From contig MNCI01017890.1 of the NCBI GenBank assembly GCA_015680685.1, positions 265,416 to 329,415 on the forward strand: a DNA stretch of 64,000 bases. The letters run 5' to 3'. The notes beneath the pieces are model-generated. The model was not told where the DNA came from and made no database searches. It saw only the letters and a list, made by a program, of their open reading frames with translations. Numbering within the stretch: position 1 is the first letter of the stretch; each line of letters starts with the position of its first letter. Shown here one piece after another: positions 44,604-56,860 of this stretch. The stretch comes from Gnetum montanum. Lineage: Eukaryota > Streptophyta > Gnetopsida > Gnetales > Gnetaceae. Position numbers and translations under genes: made by a program.

Positions 44604-44729
44604 GCATTATATGATGTTGGTGGTCCTAGCAGTGCAAGTGATGATTATGATGATGATGATGCAAGATCTCCTTCCCCTCTAGACATCCCCTTGGCACCAC
44701 CAAATGCATGTTGTGATAGCTTTTGTTGA
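44604..44729 (+). pseudogene. possible last exon, Ser/Asp/Pro-rich tail
   Basis: Follows an acceptor-like TTTTATGTCATAG. Reads DVGGPSSASDDYDDDDARSP, then SPLDIPLAPPNACCDSFC and a stop. The change from AT-rich noise to a clean acidic/Pro frame right after the acceptor supports an exon, as inference only. Confidence 0.35.
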
Positions 44730-45039
44730 TGATTTTTGGTTTATTTTATTTCATGTTGGACGTTGTATGGCACATATTGACCAATGTTTGAGTTGTAGAC
44801 AATTTAACACTCATGGTTTATTGTTTTTATATTTATACCACATAGTGTGGCCATGGCTATATACATTATTTTAAAATTTTTTAAATTTTAAGTGTCAATT
44901 TTAGTTTTTGCTATATATGTTGTTAATGGCTTTATTACTTTAAGGTTTTATGTTGTAAGCAAGGCTATGCTATTGATAGCTATGTTGTCTCCATTGAAAA
45001 TGGTTAGATTATAATATTATGAATGACCATAGGATAAGG
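44730..45039. other. AT-rich stretch without a gene
   Basis: Probably the untranslated end of the unit to its left. Nothing else seen. Confidence 0.3.
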
Positions 45040-45433
45040 GTTACTTACCAGTTTTACGCCATGGTAGGCCACATGTTTATCACCAATTTAAAGTCTTAGT
45101 AGATTGTAGTGCTGGTTTAAGGCCTTAGTAGGTCGTAGGTTTCCCAATTTTAGGCCATGGTGGGCCTTAGGTTTTGCTAGTTTTAGGACATGGTAGGCCC
45201 TTGTTAAAAGGAAACTTATGTTTTTGGTGATTTTCTATTTTTAAAATTTTTATGGATTTTTAAAATTTTTTATAAGGTTTTTGATATTTATAGCATGTGA
45301 AAAAGTAAAGAAAGAGAAACACTCTAATAAATAAAAATTCAAAAGAAAGTAAAAACTTAGGCTACATACATAAAAGAGTAAAATAAAGTACATAAAAAAA
45401 CATCACAAGTTAATAAAGAAAATTTATGCTACA
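45040..45433 (+). repeat. candidate LTR or direct repeat, right copy
   Basis: Contains four or five 29-bp-type words (ggccatggtaggcc variants) at 45050-45200. An A/T-rich stretch with 'tttatagcat' follows, and the unit ends ATGCTACA at 45433. Counterpart of 37198-37541. To its right starts minus-strand protease. Confidence 0.4.
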
Positions 45434-46600
45434 GGGCTGTTAGTGCATATCATTATATGGTTGTAAGGGCATGGGGTGAAAGGGTCAAGGTGTACTTCAG
45501 TTGTGTAGACTCTTCCTAATCTTTGAAAGATTATGAAATGTGTAAGATCTATTTTGCACAAGTTTACATTCACCATCCCCTTTGCTGATGATGTTAAAAG
45601 GGAGTTCATACCATAATGCATCTCACTACCCATCATTGTCATTCTTTTCTTTCTTTTGTCTCTCGTGGGTTTCTGGATTTCATGGCTAGGAGTTTCTTCT
45701 TGAAACTCCACTTTAGAACTACGATCTATATCCATGTTTTTAACAACTAGGGATACCACATTATCACCATGAATGATGATTTCACCTCCCTCATAAGGAA
45801 GGTGAATCTCTTGGTGGATGGATGAGGACACAACTCATAACTGATCCAACCAAGGTCTTTTCAAGATAACATTAAACCTTGGCATCTCCTCCATCACTAG
45901 GGAATTACTACCCTACCACAAAATCCAAGGAGATAAACCCCTTAACAACAACCCTTGATCCATTGAAGGACTTAAGAGAAACTATTAATGTGTGTTGTAT
46001 TTGCTCTATCAAGCCAAATCATTCAACAATGGTACATGGGATGATGTTTGTTGCAACCCTATAATCTACATGCACTTGGTGCACCTTATATTGCCCTATG
46101 CATATGGTTATGAATAGAGGAGCCTTAATTACTTTTCCATTTTGGAGATTGGCCTTGATTTCACTATTGTGAAATACTAGTGGCATTGACTTCTTATCCC
46201 TTGGTGAAGGGGGAACCATCACTACATGAACAGATTTCTTGTTAGTAGGGATGTCTTCACTAACTACGATGGAGGTCAACATTCTAACTAGCACTTCACG
46301 ATGTGTAGTGGAAGTCATGATTAGGTAATATAGGCTCAAAGCTATGTTTTTTTATTTAAGGAACTATTTAACCTATTCCATCACACTGAGAAATTTTTTC
46401 TTATTGGCCATGGCCTTGTCACCTTGGTTGTGCTTCACTTCCTCCATGAATTCCAAAATGTGAACTTCAACCTTAGGTTGTTGCTCTTGGGGTCTCTCCT
46501 CTTTCTTCTAGATTTGGATTTTGGGATCCTCCTATGACTTTCTTATTAAGGTGGATTGGGTAGAAGAGGTCATGGGTATAAATGATATGGAAGTGGGCTT
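45434..46600 (-). pseudogene. Tat-like protease region
   Basis: On the minus strand (46339-46019) PLFITICIGQYKVHQVHVDY leads into RVATNIIP, the retropepsin active-site segment with the Asp kept but the following Ser/Gly changed. FGLIEQIQHTLIV follows. Further on (45831-45434) SSSIHQEIHLPYEGGEIIIH and GDNVVSLV match the post-protease part of Tat elements (PSTLHQ...KF...GD). It is on the same strand and in the right order with the RT halves at 36329-36985 and 13131-13536. Confidence 0.7.
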
Positions 46601-48302
46601 TAATGATCCTACTTCCTACTCTGCCTAAATCTACTTGTCAGCTTTGTTGTTAGGCTTTTGCTTATGCTTCTTCCTCTACTTGGTTGAGGATTTTTGGTTG
46701 TTCTCAATTGTGTTGTTAAAGGAAGCTATGACATTAGCCACCATGAGAGGTCATTATTCAATTGAGGCCTTATTCAGTTTCCTTAGAGGCACTCATGGTA
46801 GTACTCTCATGACAAAGGGGAATCTGGAGCTAGTGGAAGCTAAAGAAGCCCTTTCATCATGAGGGGGTATCCAAATCACAAATGGTTTCCTCACAGGTAT
46901 CTAATTGTCATCTATGTTAAACATTGATATAATGTATGTAGCATTGCTAGCATTTAATGGGTCCTTATACACCTACATCAATTGATTCTATGGTCAAACA
47001 AAGTTGGATGCATCTAGAACCAACTCACCCCTATCTATCATCTTCTATAGGTCATCCTTCAGTGTAAGGCAAAAGTTTGTGTCATGGCTAGGTAGTTCAT
47101 GATAGTGGCAACAGTGGTCTAACTTAAAGTATTTAGGTAGTTGTGGGTCATTCTTTATTGCTCTAGTGAGGTATTTGGCTATCTCACATAGTCCATCATG
47201 CTTCTTTTGAAAGCTTCAATCATCTGATTATATTGATTGCACCAAATTCTCAACAATTGGTTTAATAGCTTAGATAGTTTTAATGGTAACCTAGTATATT
47301 TAGACCTATCATTCCTTTCAAAGTTGGGTTTGATTGTTGTCAATGTGGTGGACCTAGAGGTTGATGGTTGGTTATCTTAGTCATTAGTAGGGGCCTTGGG
47401 TGGGCTGGTCCTCAGCCCATGGTTAGTGCTCTTGGCTACTTTGGTTGTCATCGCTACAACCATGTTGTTTTGTTTACTCCTTTTGTTGTCTCTTCATGTG
47501 TGTTGGTTTTTGTATGCCACATAGGTCATGTCATGACTAGCCTCTAGAACATCCTCTATGTTCTTTTTCTAGGAGAACCCTCGACTAAATATCCATGTAT
47601 CAAGATAGTATAGCTTGGATTCAATGAAATTGTTGATCACCCCCTTGAATATAGCCAAAATATGAGTTTAAATATAGGCTTTGGTATCTCATTTAGTAGA
47701 TTGTTCCACCATTGGATGAACTTCTACACTGGCTCAAGGGATCCCTGCCTATCCTTCATTAGCTAGTTAAGTGTAGTATCAGGCTTCAAGTTGTACTTGA
47801 GGTGGTTAATGAATTGGGCTATGAGGTCTTCAAGGAAGGATATGGATCCTCTAGGTAGAACATGGTACTAATCAATCACTTTTCCAATCAAGAACATAGG
47901 AAAGATTCTCATTATAATGTGTCACCATGGTTGCAATAGCAAGCACTTGGATCAAAAGGTTATAAGTTGAGTGTTGGGATCACCTTCTCCATTATACTTA
48001 CTAAATTGAGGGATAGGGGCTCCAAGAGGAAGTGTCAAGGGTGGAACCATAGGACTGATGGGATCATCTTGGTAAAAATACATGATCTTGATAGTTTGGA
48101 AAGTAGAGGCCTTGAGCCTCTTCAATTCCTCTATTAGATCCTAGATCATCTAGAAGGTCTAATCCAGGCCCTATGGTGCCCTTGTTGGTTATGAGGTTTG
48201 CACAAATGACTATGATGTTTGTTGTGAGACCTATGGCCTCACTATTGGTTGTAAGGAAAAGGAAAGAGGTTGCTTGTATAGAGTTAAAACCCTAATCTCC
48301 AT
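46601..48302 (-). pseudogene. gag: Tat-like gag
   Basis: Start placed at 48302 (MEIRVLTLYKQPL on the minus strand), just after a T-run. The capsid part at about 47690-48020 reads GAPIPQFSKYNGEGDPNTQ, IGKVID, YHVLPRGSISFLEDLIAQF and INHLKYNLKPDTTLN, followed by KFIQWWNNLLNEIPKPI. This is the Tat-type gag order (F-KY-G-DP, W-Y--L--GSI, YKYN). Heavily broken. Confidence 0.7.
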
Positions 48303-49150
48303 TGTGCAAAGAACCTACAAAAAAAAATGATTACAAAAATGATTTTTTGTACTTCAAAGTTAGATGGAAAGGTCATAATCTTGAAATTAAAATGAAACAA
48401 AAACATCATGGACATTCTTTTTCTCTATTTGCATTCCTAAAATGGTAATTAATAATAGGACATTAGGGCACTAACATCTCCAATGCCCTTGTTGCAAATT
48501 CATGGTAGTAGCAGGAGTAGTTTTATAGGCCTAAAGAAATTATATTATTCTTGTTCATTCTCCAAGATTTGATAAGCAGACATGAAGTAGGGTTTGATGC
48601 TAAGATGCAGCAGAGGAGGCAACCGTGAAACCAATAGGAGCAAAATGATGGTGCCATGGGAAGAGTTCATCCATAGATAGGAAGCAAAGTAATAGCAATG
48701 CGACTCTTTCTCCATTGCAACCAACACAAATTTAGATGGAAATTCTACAATGATTGACATTGAGACATGACCATGAGACTTCAATGGATCAAGATCCAAG
48801 CACGCTAGTGACAAAAGGGATGGCAAAAGAGGTGATCAAGCCATCCCAAGTAGTAGCCAACAATGATGATATAACATAGAGCCAAGAACACATAGCTTCT
48901 GACATAAAATCCATGGGGATTATGAAGGCCTCCATAGGGTTACACATCAATGCGATGTAGTAATACATGAAATCCAAAGGTTTCATAATATTATTTTTTC
49001 AAACATCGTTCATGTTACCATATACATGGTTTTTTTTAATGTTGAAAGGAGGTTTTCTTTAGTTTAAGTTACAAATTTATGCATTTCAATTTTATTTTCT
49101 AAGGGGATTTTAAAATTAAAAAAAAAATATTATTATTCCTTATGGAAGTT
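48303..49150. other. leader of the Tat-like element or older sequence
   Basis: Minus-strand frames at 48545-48826 and 48789-48986 have no recognisable domains. No promoter or LTR border can be fixed. Confidence 0.3.
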
Positions 49151-49408
49151 ACAATTTTCCTTTGATATTTGTAGGATATAATTACTCATAGGACACTTGC
49201 TCACCGTGGCATGTGTTTCTCAAATTTTTGTAACTTTCTTTGGTTATCCACTTGATATTGTTGCCAATAAAACACTTGGTAATCATAGCTCAAATTTTTA
49301 GTAACTTCTTATGGAAGTTATAACTCCTAGGGTGGTTATAAGTTAATATATCTAAATATTTGTAGCACCCTTAACTTCTCATGATTATTGTAACTACCCT
49401 ATGGTCGC

Positions 49409-49416
49409 TATAAAAG
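49409..49416 (+). promoter_or_regulatory. TATA box in the D LTR region
   Basis: TATAAAAG in 'ggtcgctataaaaggacc', followed 45 bases later by a GA tract. Confidence 0.5.
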
Positions 49417-49455
49417 GACCTTCAAGGGTAGGGGAAAAAAAGAAGATTTGGGGGT

Positions 49456-49482
49456 AGAGAGAGAGAGAGAGAGAGAGAGAGG
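49456..49482 (+). repeat. GA microsatellite
   Basis: About 13 uninterrupted GA units just downstream of the TATA box, so it would lie in the transcript leader. Confidence 0.9.
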
Positions 49483-50482
49483 GAAGAAGAAACTTGGAAG
49501 AAGATTGAAGATTGTAAAGGCATGGCTTGGTAAAGAAATCAATTAAGCTGCATTGTTTTAATCCTATGAGTTCATTTCTTTCTATTTTGTTTTGGTTACT
49601 TAACTAATGGTTAAAATAGTATCATTCTTGGCATTTATTTTGGGATTTGTCCTAGGTTGCTTTTATAGCTATGTTTTTATGCAATATTATACTCCTATTA
49701 AGATTTTCCATAGAAGAGCTTATGTTGTTGAAAAGCATCAAGAGAAATTTAATAGTAATGTCTTAACAAAATTGTCTATCTTGAGCATAGAGAATCTAGA
49801 AAAATATTTGGTATTTTGAGATGACTAAAATAGCTTCATTATTTTAAGGTGTATTGCCTTGGTATTTCAATTCTAAAATTGTCAAGTTTCTAAAGGCTCT
49901 ATTAAATGCAATCTTTGACAACTCTTGACTAGCCAAAATAGAGGCTCTTACTTTATTGTTTATGCAACAATTTTTGGTAGTATAATAATATTGTCTTTAT
50001 GAAATTGGTTGTTTAGCTCAAAAGGTTTGGAAAATTTGTAGTTAGATTGAATTAGGAAAAGCTTTATTATGAAGTGTTTTCTTATGTCAATTTATCTTGC
50101 TTAAATATTTGAGATTTCAGAAAAATCTACTTTCTTTTCTTTCTTTTTCAAAGTTCATTAAATCTCACTCTATTTCTAGTTTTCTTGTGGAACTTTCTCT
50201 CTTGGAGAAATTAGAAGTAAATTGGAAGAATTGTGCTTAAACATTTTAGTAAAATTTTATTTGTTAAAAGTAATGTACTATAGGGACTGTATAGACTAGT
50301 GATTGGACAAAATAGGAATCTTTAACAATTCATAGTGTTTGACAAAGATAGCTGAATCTCTTTTATGATAGCTAATTATAGTTTCATATACAACCCAACC
50401 ATTTCAACATTTGCAACAAAAAACACTTACTCATGTTTAGTACCTTTCATAACCATTGATTTTATTTGGTGGTATTTGGACC

Positions 50483-50499
50483 TTAGTGTTGCTAGAGAC
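50483..50499 (+). promoter_or_regulatory. degraded primer site of element D
   Basis: TTAGTGTTGCTAGAGAC lines up with TTGGCATCGTTGCTAGGGAC of copy B, allowing a 3-base gap. The downstream spacing to gag (about 200 bases) is close to that in A-C. Confidence 0.4.
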
Positions 50500-50692
50500 T
50501 AGCAAGCACCTAAGCCTTATTTGAAGACATTGGTGGTCTGATCCCAAATGGTCACCAACAACAACATGCACTATCTAAGAGGTCATGAAATCATATAATG
50601 ACATTGTAATAGATCCTAAAGTCAAAATTACTAAGGAAAATAATAATAATCACTAAAGCACATTATTTTCTTCTAATCTAATATGGTTTCTT

Positions 50693-53120
50693 CTCATAGG
50701 GGAGATTCTCCACCACCTTTCGAAAGTGGATCCAATCAACAAAGACATGAAGGGTCAAAACCACTAGTGCAACAACAATGCAAAGTGTTCTATACTCATC
50801 CAAATGAGTGTGTGCCAAACTTCACCTTCATTCCACACTAGGATGAATAGATGTGATGGAGGAACATGGAGGGCAACATCATGTTGCCACTCAATCTATT
50901 AGTTCTTGTGACACTACAAATTGGGAATCTTAGGGCTCAATGTTGAATACATTGTGTAGGATCATGACTATCAGGATTATCATCCCACTATATCACAATG
51001 CAAGAAAGATTGGTAACATACAACATTTTACAAGGCATTGAAGGAGAAATGGTTCAACAACCCCTTGTTGCTACTAGGCCAAAAGGAAATTTAGGATCCT
51101 TTCTCTAGGGGTTATCAAAACATTGATTCTGCTTCCCTCTTCTTTGATGAAGGGGCCCTTTACCAGAATTTATAGTCCACTATAATCAATCTTGGTTCAG
51201 GGAAGAATGGGTCCCATGACCATGGAGGCTCCAAGGAAGGGAGTCAAGGTAGGAAGATGGACTGACACCATGATAATGATAAACATGATGATCATGGATG
51301 TGACTAAAGTAAAGGAGGTGCCAGGTACTATTTTGATGCTAGTCCTTCTCCCTCTTCACCTTCAATGTCCTCATCTTCTTCCTCCTCTAGTTCCAACCAA
51401 AGTTGCAAAGGCTAAAATTATGATGGAGATGACTGATAGTATAGAGATGATTGTAGGGCCAACTAGACTAGTAGAGACTAGGGACATGGACATTTAAGGG
51501 AGGTTCACCACCATGAAAGAAGGGGAAGCAGAGGACATCATAGGTATCATGACCATCACTAAGGCTATTACTATGATGATTATTTACTTGGAACAACATG
51601 TTGAACATTGTAGATGCCATGAGGATTCCAACGAGGCATGTCAAAGATAGTAGAATCAAAAGGTTGGATATGAATAATATCCCCAAGTTTAAGGGGGATA
51701 CAACTTAGATCCAAATAAATCATCTTCAGGCCTTTCATAATGCTTGTGCCTTGCAAAATGTTGGAAAAAAAATGTCAAAAACTAAAGCTATTCCCAAGAA
51801 TTCTCATTAACGAAGTTGAAAGCTGGTACTGGTCCTAAGAACCAGAATCAATCAAACGATGGAGTATAATGCTTAAGCTCTTTAACGATAGGTTTCAAAT
51901 GTACTCTTGATTATCTAATCTAAGGAAGCACATCCAAGGATGGAGATAAGGAACACATGAGTCCTTGGATGTGGCCATGGGTAGATATTACTCTATGTTG
52001 CATAGATGCTTAGGCCATTACTTTTCTCAAACGGAGCAGCTTTGCCATATCATAGATGGGCTTTGAAAAAAAATCAGAAGGATTCTTGGGGTTTATGCCC
52101 AAGGGACACTTTCACAGCTAAGGGTTCATTTGATCCAAAGGCTGATTGAGTAGATGGCCAAAGAAGAAGGTGAGTTGTGAAAAAGGGAAAGTGCAAAGGA
52201 GTACAACTGGGACCCTTCCATTCACAAAAGGAAGGTTTGATTTTTTGATAATGAGAAGGGGGCATTACTTGATGAAGTGGTGCAATGTAAACCCTTGTCA
52301 ATCCAAAAAATATGCTTCTAAAATATTGACCAAGGTATTTAAAATATGTAATTCTTTAGATGAGAACTTTCAAAGTGCTATTAGAATTACAAAAGAGTCC
52401 AAAGAGCAAAGTAGTGATCGTGATCGGAGAAGCATGAAGGAAGTTAAACGTGCCCATCAAAGGAATAAGGATAAGGCTATTATCATTAAAAAGGTTGGAA
52501 AATTTGAAATAGATGATGATGGAAGGTGTGAGATCTACCAATATGAACTTACTGGGAGATGTTGCTCAATTATGTCACACTTGCAAGAATCTAGGATGTA
52601 CACGCTGAATCCTAGATTGGAAAATGGCAAGCACCTAGGAGATTATCTTATCTTGAAGGTAACTATAGTTAGTTCCATTAATAATAAGCTTATTATTAGA
52701 GTTGAGTTCCATCCCAACTTTATAAGTAGTACTAGTAATGATAGCATCCAAAGTTATGGAGGATGCCACCACTAAGGTAGCAGTACCCTTACAAGTAGCT
52801 AGATCCATATGGGTATTATGTTTAGCAATTGATTTCTTTGCATAACTCTTTTAGTTACACATCTTTTCAACACCACTACTACCCTCCTAAATACTATAGA
52901 GATTAATCTCCAAGAGATGAATCCCCATTTTCGTTTTAACCTCCTCATCTTTCTACACCTGTACCTCTATCCTCAACTCAATTGCCACCAACTCCATTCA
53001 TGTAAGGTAAAATTCTTGCCCAACCATAGCAAAGAAATGCCACAAGGGTTGTTAACTTATAGCCAACTTCCTAATCGAGTGGTTTGAAAAATAAACTATG
53101 AAAAAGATCTTTCTTCTAAA
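50693..53120 (+). pseudogene. gag: gag, element D
   Basis: Starts MVSSHRGDSPPPF at 50693, equivalent to MSSSHRSPS of B and C. Later words match the array copies: VFYTHPNECVPNFTFIPH, IPTRHVKDSRIKRLDMNNIP (about 51625-51690), GRYYSMLHRCLG. The Cys/His box at 52527-52562 reads CEIYQYELTGRCC, keeping only part of the ligands. The longest open part is 52146-52775. It is clearly more diverged from A-C than those are from each other. Confidence 0.75.
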
Positions 53121-53990
53121 CCAACAGTTATTCTAAGCTTTCATAGACACCTATGGTTAATGAACCTACTTCTTCCTCATCCTCTACTACATCATTCAAG
53201 AACCATTCAAACCAAATGCCTTCCAATATGCATACTATTATGTTGACCCATGCAATTATGGATTAGATTAAGGCTGGACATCTTTTCAAGAAAATATCTA
53301 ACCCTAAAAATCCCCTAATCTACTTGCAAATTGCTAGGAATAAGTCTTGCAAGGCTTTTTTAAACTTAGGTTCTAGTGTGAATTTGATCTTTCATGAAAT
53401 GTACAAAGCCTAGAACCTACCTCCACTTAAGAAGAGTAACATTTTATTAAGCTAGAAAATCAATCCATCATTATTCCCTTGGGACTAGTGAAGGACATTA
53501 TGACCACCATTTATGGGTGGTCTTATCCTACTAACTTCTTGGTGATTCGTGTGGATAATTTTAAGAGAAATATTTTAATCATCATGAAAAGGACTTAGTT
53601 AAGCACCATAAATGCACAATTGGGAATTAGAGACCTCTCCTTGGAATTTCCAAGAAAAATGAATTTGAAAAGAACAAGAGGAAGTGCATTCCATGCATCA
53701 CGTGCAATGACACATGGTCAACTATGTGCAAAAGTTATGGACCATGAAAATCAAATCAATCATAGCATGTACATAGTATGAAAATGTGACAAAAATTCAA
53801 ATGTGCCTATATGTAGTAGCCACAAAATAGGAAGGCACCTAGTAGCTAATAGCTAAACCTAAAATTTGCTAAACTCTGTACATGAAAAAAACTAAAGAGC
53901 ATCATGAGTGCTTACATTGAAAGCATGCACAAAATGGAGCAAATCCATCACCAACTCTTAGATGAACCTAATGATACCAACTGGGAGAGT
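53121..53990 (+). pseudogene. aspartic protease, element D
   Basis: KAFLNLGSSVNLIFHEMY at about 53349-53402, again with Asn at the catalytic Asp (53363-53365). IPLGLVKDIMTTIYGWSYP follows at 53487-53531. Confidence 0.7.
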
Positions 53991-54990
53991 TGGAGATCCC
54001 TAAAAGCTACAACCAGAAGCCCCTTGAGTTGAAAACTCTATGAACTAGAATGGAATATGCTTTCTTAAAAAATGGCATGCTAGTTATCATCAATGCCAAC
54101 CTTACTTCTCTTTAGAAAAAGAAACTATTGGAGGTGATCAAAAAATGGACAATAGTCTTTTTCTAGTCATCTCATGAACTGATTGGAATTGATCCAAGGA
54201 TATGCCAACATTGCATTTGCACAAATTTCTCCATCAAGCCAAAGAGGTAGTTGCAGCGGTGGTTGAATCCAAAATTGAAGAAAATTATGAAGGAGAAAAT
54301 TGAACTCCTCAAGGCAAGGTTCATCTATCCCATTATGGATAGCGAGTGGGTTAACCACTTGTGATAGTGCCAAAGAAAGATGGTAAATGGATAGTTTGCA
54401 TTGATTTTAGGTTGTTAAACATGGCAACCTACAAAGATCATTTTTTAACCAGGTTTTGAACAACATTTTTGGGCATTGTTACTATAGCTTTCTCGATGGT
54501 TATAGTGGCTATAACCAAGTTTAGATAGCCCTACAGGATTAAGCCAAAACCACAATCATGAGTCCTTGGCAAACTTTTGCATATATAAAGATGTTGTTTT
54601 GCCTATGCAATGCCCCTGCCGCATTCCAATGTCTTGTCCTAAGCATATTCCAATAGAAAATTAGTAGTAGGATGGAAGTCTTCAAAGATGACTTCTCCAC
54701 CTATGGGGCTACATTTGAGCAAGCCTTCAACCATCTTGAGCAAGTGTTGAAAAGGTGTGTGGAGATCAACCTCAAGCTTAACTAGTAGAAAATCCATTTG
54801 ATGGTCCAAGAAGGCATTGTTTTGGGGCATAAAATATTAGAAAAAGGGATTGAGGTAGACCCTGAAAAAATAAGGGTCATCCAAGGAATTACTAGACAGC
54901 CATAAATAGTTAAAGTTATAAGGTCATTCCTTGGATACATTGGCTACTACTGGTGATTTATTAAGAATTTTTCTAAGATCAGTAAACTGT
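53991..54990 (+). pseudogene. reverse transcriptase, element D
   Basis: IELLKARFIYPIMDSEW, VIVPKKDGKWIVCIDFRLLN, then a short deletion that removes the FPLPFI word. FLDGYSGYNQV, then FCLCNAPAAFQCLVLSIF and the catalytic box as FKDD (54680-54691, Met to Lys) follow. The later part (YGATFEQAFNHLEQVLKRC, LGHKILEKGIEVDPEKIRVI) matches Athila. Confidence 0.8.
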
Positions 54991-55490
54991 TGGTGAAGTT
55001 GACAAAGAAGGATGCTACGTTTGTCTAGACTGAGAAATGTGAATGTACATTCCATCTACTCAAGTAAAAGCTCATAGAAACTCTAATTCTATGAGTACTT
55101 GATTGGTCCAAACCTTTTCACATCATGATGGATGCTTTCAATTACATCTTGAGAGTTGTCCTCATGTAGTTGGATGATCTAAAACATCCTTACAACATTC
55201 ACTGCATGAGTAGAAGCATTGTGGATGCATAGCTAAACTACACTACAATAGATAAGGAATTGATGGTAGTGGTGTTTGCCTTGAAGAAATTTAGGCACTA
55301 TGTGCTTGAGTATAAGGTTCCTAATGAACAAACCAACAGTGAGTTCCCATGTCATATGATGGCTTGTGATCTTAGAGGAATTTAATATTACCATGGTAGA
55401 TCCAAAAGGAATCAAGAATGTGGTTGTTGAACATTTGTCTCAATTAAGATGGGACAACAAAGAGGAGGAGATTCTAGTGTCAGATTAGTT
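54991..55490 (+). pseudogene. RNase H, element D
   Basis: HIMMDAFNYILRV keeps the first acidic residue that A and B have lost. LNYTTIDKELMVVVFALKKF follows. A small deletion near 55318 removes the IDHS word. Ends in DPKGIKNVVVEHLSQLRWDN. Confidence 0.65.
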
Positions 55491-56860
55491 ACCTAATGAA
55501 CTTCTCTTTGTTGGAACTATAACTGAACAAATGTCCACTAAATCCAACTAGTGTGATGACATTCTCACCTATCTTCTTACTCAAGAGATTACATAAGAGT
55601 GGGATCATAGGAAGAAATAATAGTTTCTTCACTAGGAGAAATGCTTCATAAAAATCAAGAGACACCTTTACAAGGTTTCTGTTGATGGACAAGTTCATTG
55701 TGTGTATATAACGCTGATCAACTACACATTCTCTAAGATGCTCATGAGGGGGCTTGTGGGGGCCACTATGCTAGAAGACACACAACCATTAAAATCCTCA
55801 TGGCAGGGTATTATTGGGCAATACTTCTCAGGGATACTCACCACTTTATCTGCTCTTGTGAATGTTGTCAACACAATGGTGGAATGACCATTCATACGGA
55901 GAAAACTCAATAGTGAATCCAACCACTAGAGTCCTTTAATATTTGGAGCATTGACTTCATGGGTTCCATCACTTCCATGTTGAATGGAAAGGCGTACATC
56001 ATAGTTTTTGTTGACTATTGTACAAAATGGGTGGAAGCTATAGCTATCATCAATTGCACATCTTCTATGATTGCTTGAATTTTACAATAATATGTTGTAA
56101 ATAGGTTTGGGGTGCCACATGTTCTTATTTTTGACAATGCTACTCATTTTATCGGCACTACATTTTAGAAGCTCATGCAACACTTCGGGGTTGAACATAA
56201 ATTAACAACCCTATCACCCCCAAGCTAATAATCAAGTTTAAGTTACAAATAGGGAAATAACAAAGATACTAATAAGAACCATTAATAAATATATGAGGGA
56301 TTGGAACACAAAATTCAATGATGTCCTTTTGGCCTACCACTCCACATGGAAACTTTTTATTGGTTATTCCCCCTATGAGCTTGTGTAAAGAAAGTTACCA
56401 ACTCTTTTGATCTAAGAAGAGATTTGTACACTGTCAATGCCTTATGAACTTGACCTTGAGCTAAGTATAGCATAGAAAGAAATACTGATGAACCTTAACT
56501 TGCTAGATGAGAACCGATTTGTAGTTGTGTCATCTAACGAGTTGCACAAGGCGTTCAACCAACAGTGTCATAATCTTAGAAGAAGGAAAGTGAAATTTCA
56601 ACTAGAAGATAAGTTTCTATACTCAAATCCCACACATGTGCCATAAAGAATTAAGTTGCAAACATTTTAGAAAGAACCTTATATTATCTATGAAACCTTT
56701 CCTTCTGGGACTATGTTAATTTACAAACTTGAAAGCCCAAAAAAAAGGCTACTAGTCAACATGCAACAAATCAAACCTTTTCATAAGCCTAAGAACACTA
56801 GTAACCAAAACACCTCAACAGATGGACATGCATGCTTAATTTTTTGGATCTCCTTCTCTA
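55491..56860 (+). pseudogene. integrase, element D
   Basis: Zinc-binding part ends near 55890 with a decayed C-ECCQ word. The core reads WSIDFMGSITSMLNGKAYII with the first Asp, YCTKWVEAIAII, GVPHVLIFDNATHF with the second Asp, then a one-base deletion at HLTTLSPPS. The C-terminal part near 56520-56800 has SSNELHKAFNQQCHNLRRRK and PSGTMLIYKLESPKK. Confidence 0.8.

Larger units (their letters stand above)
49160..50480 (+). repeat. probable 5' LTR region of element D
   Basis: Lies directly upstream of a primer-site-like sequence and the D gag. Contains a TATA box at 49409, a GA microsatellite and two copies of a 'cttatggaagtta' block at about 49138 and 49309. It is not similar to LTRs 1-3, and the start is undefined. 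A 70-codon frame at 49607-49819 begins with a hydrophobic stretch (FLAFILGFVLGCFYSYVFM), but nothing supports it as a gene. Confidence 0.4.

Noticed and set aside
49607-49819. 70-codon frame with a strongly hydrophobic N-terminus, like a small membrane protein
   Set aside because: It lies in an LTR-like region, AT-rich DNA readily encodes Phe/Leu/Val runs, and nothing conserved supports it.
52146-52775. 209-codon open frame, the longest in the window, as a possible intact gene
   Set aside because: It is the post-capsid part of element D gag and matches 15700-16120 and 34440-34860 in the other copies.
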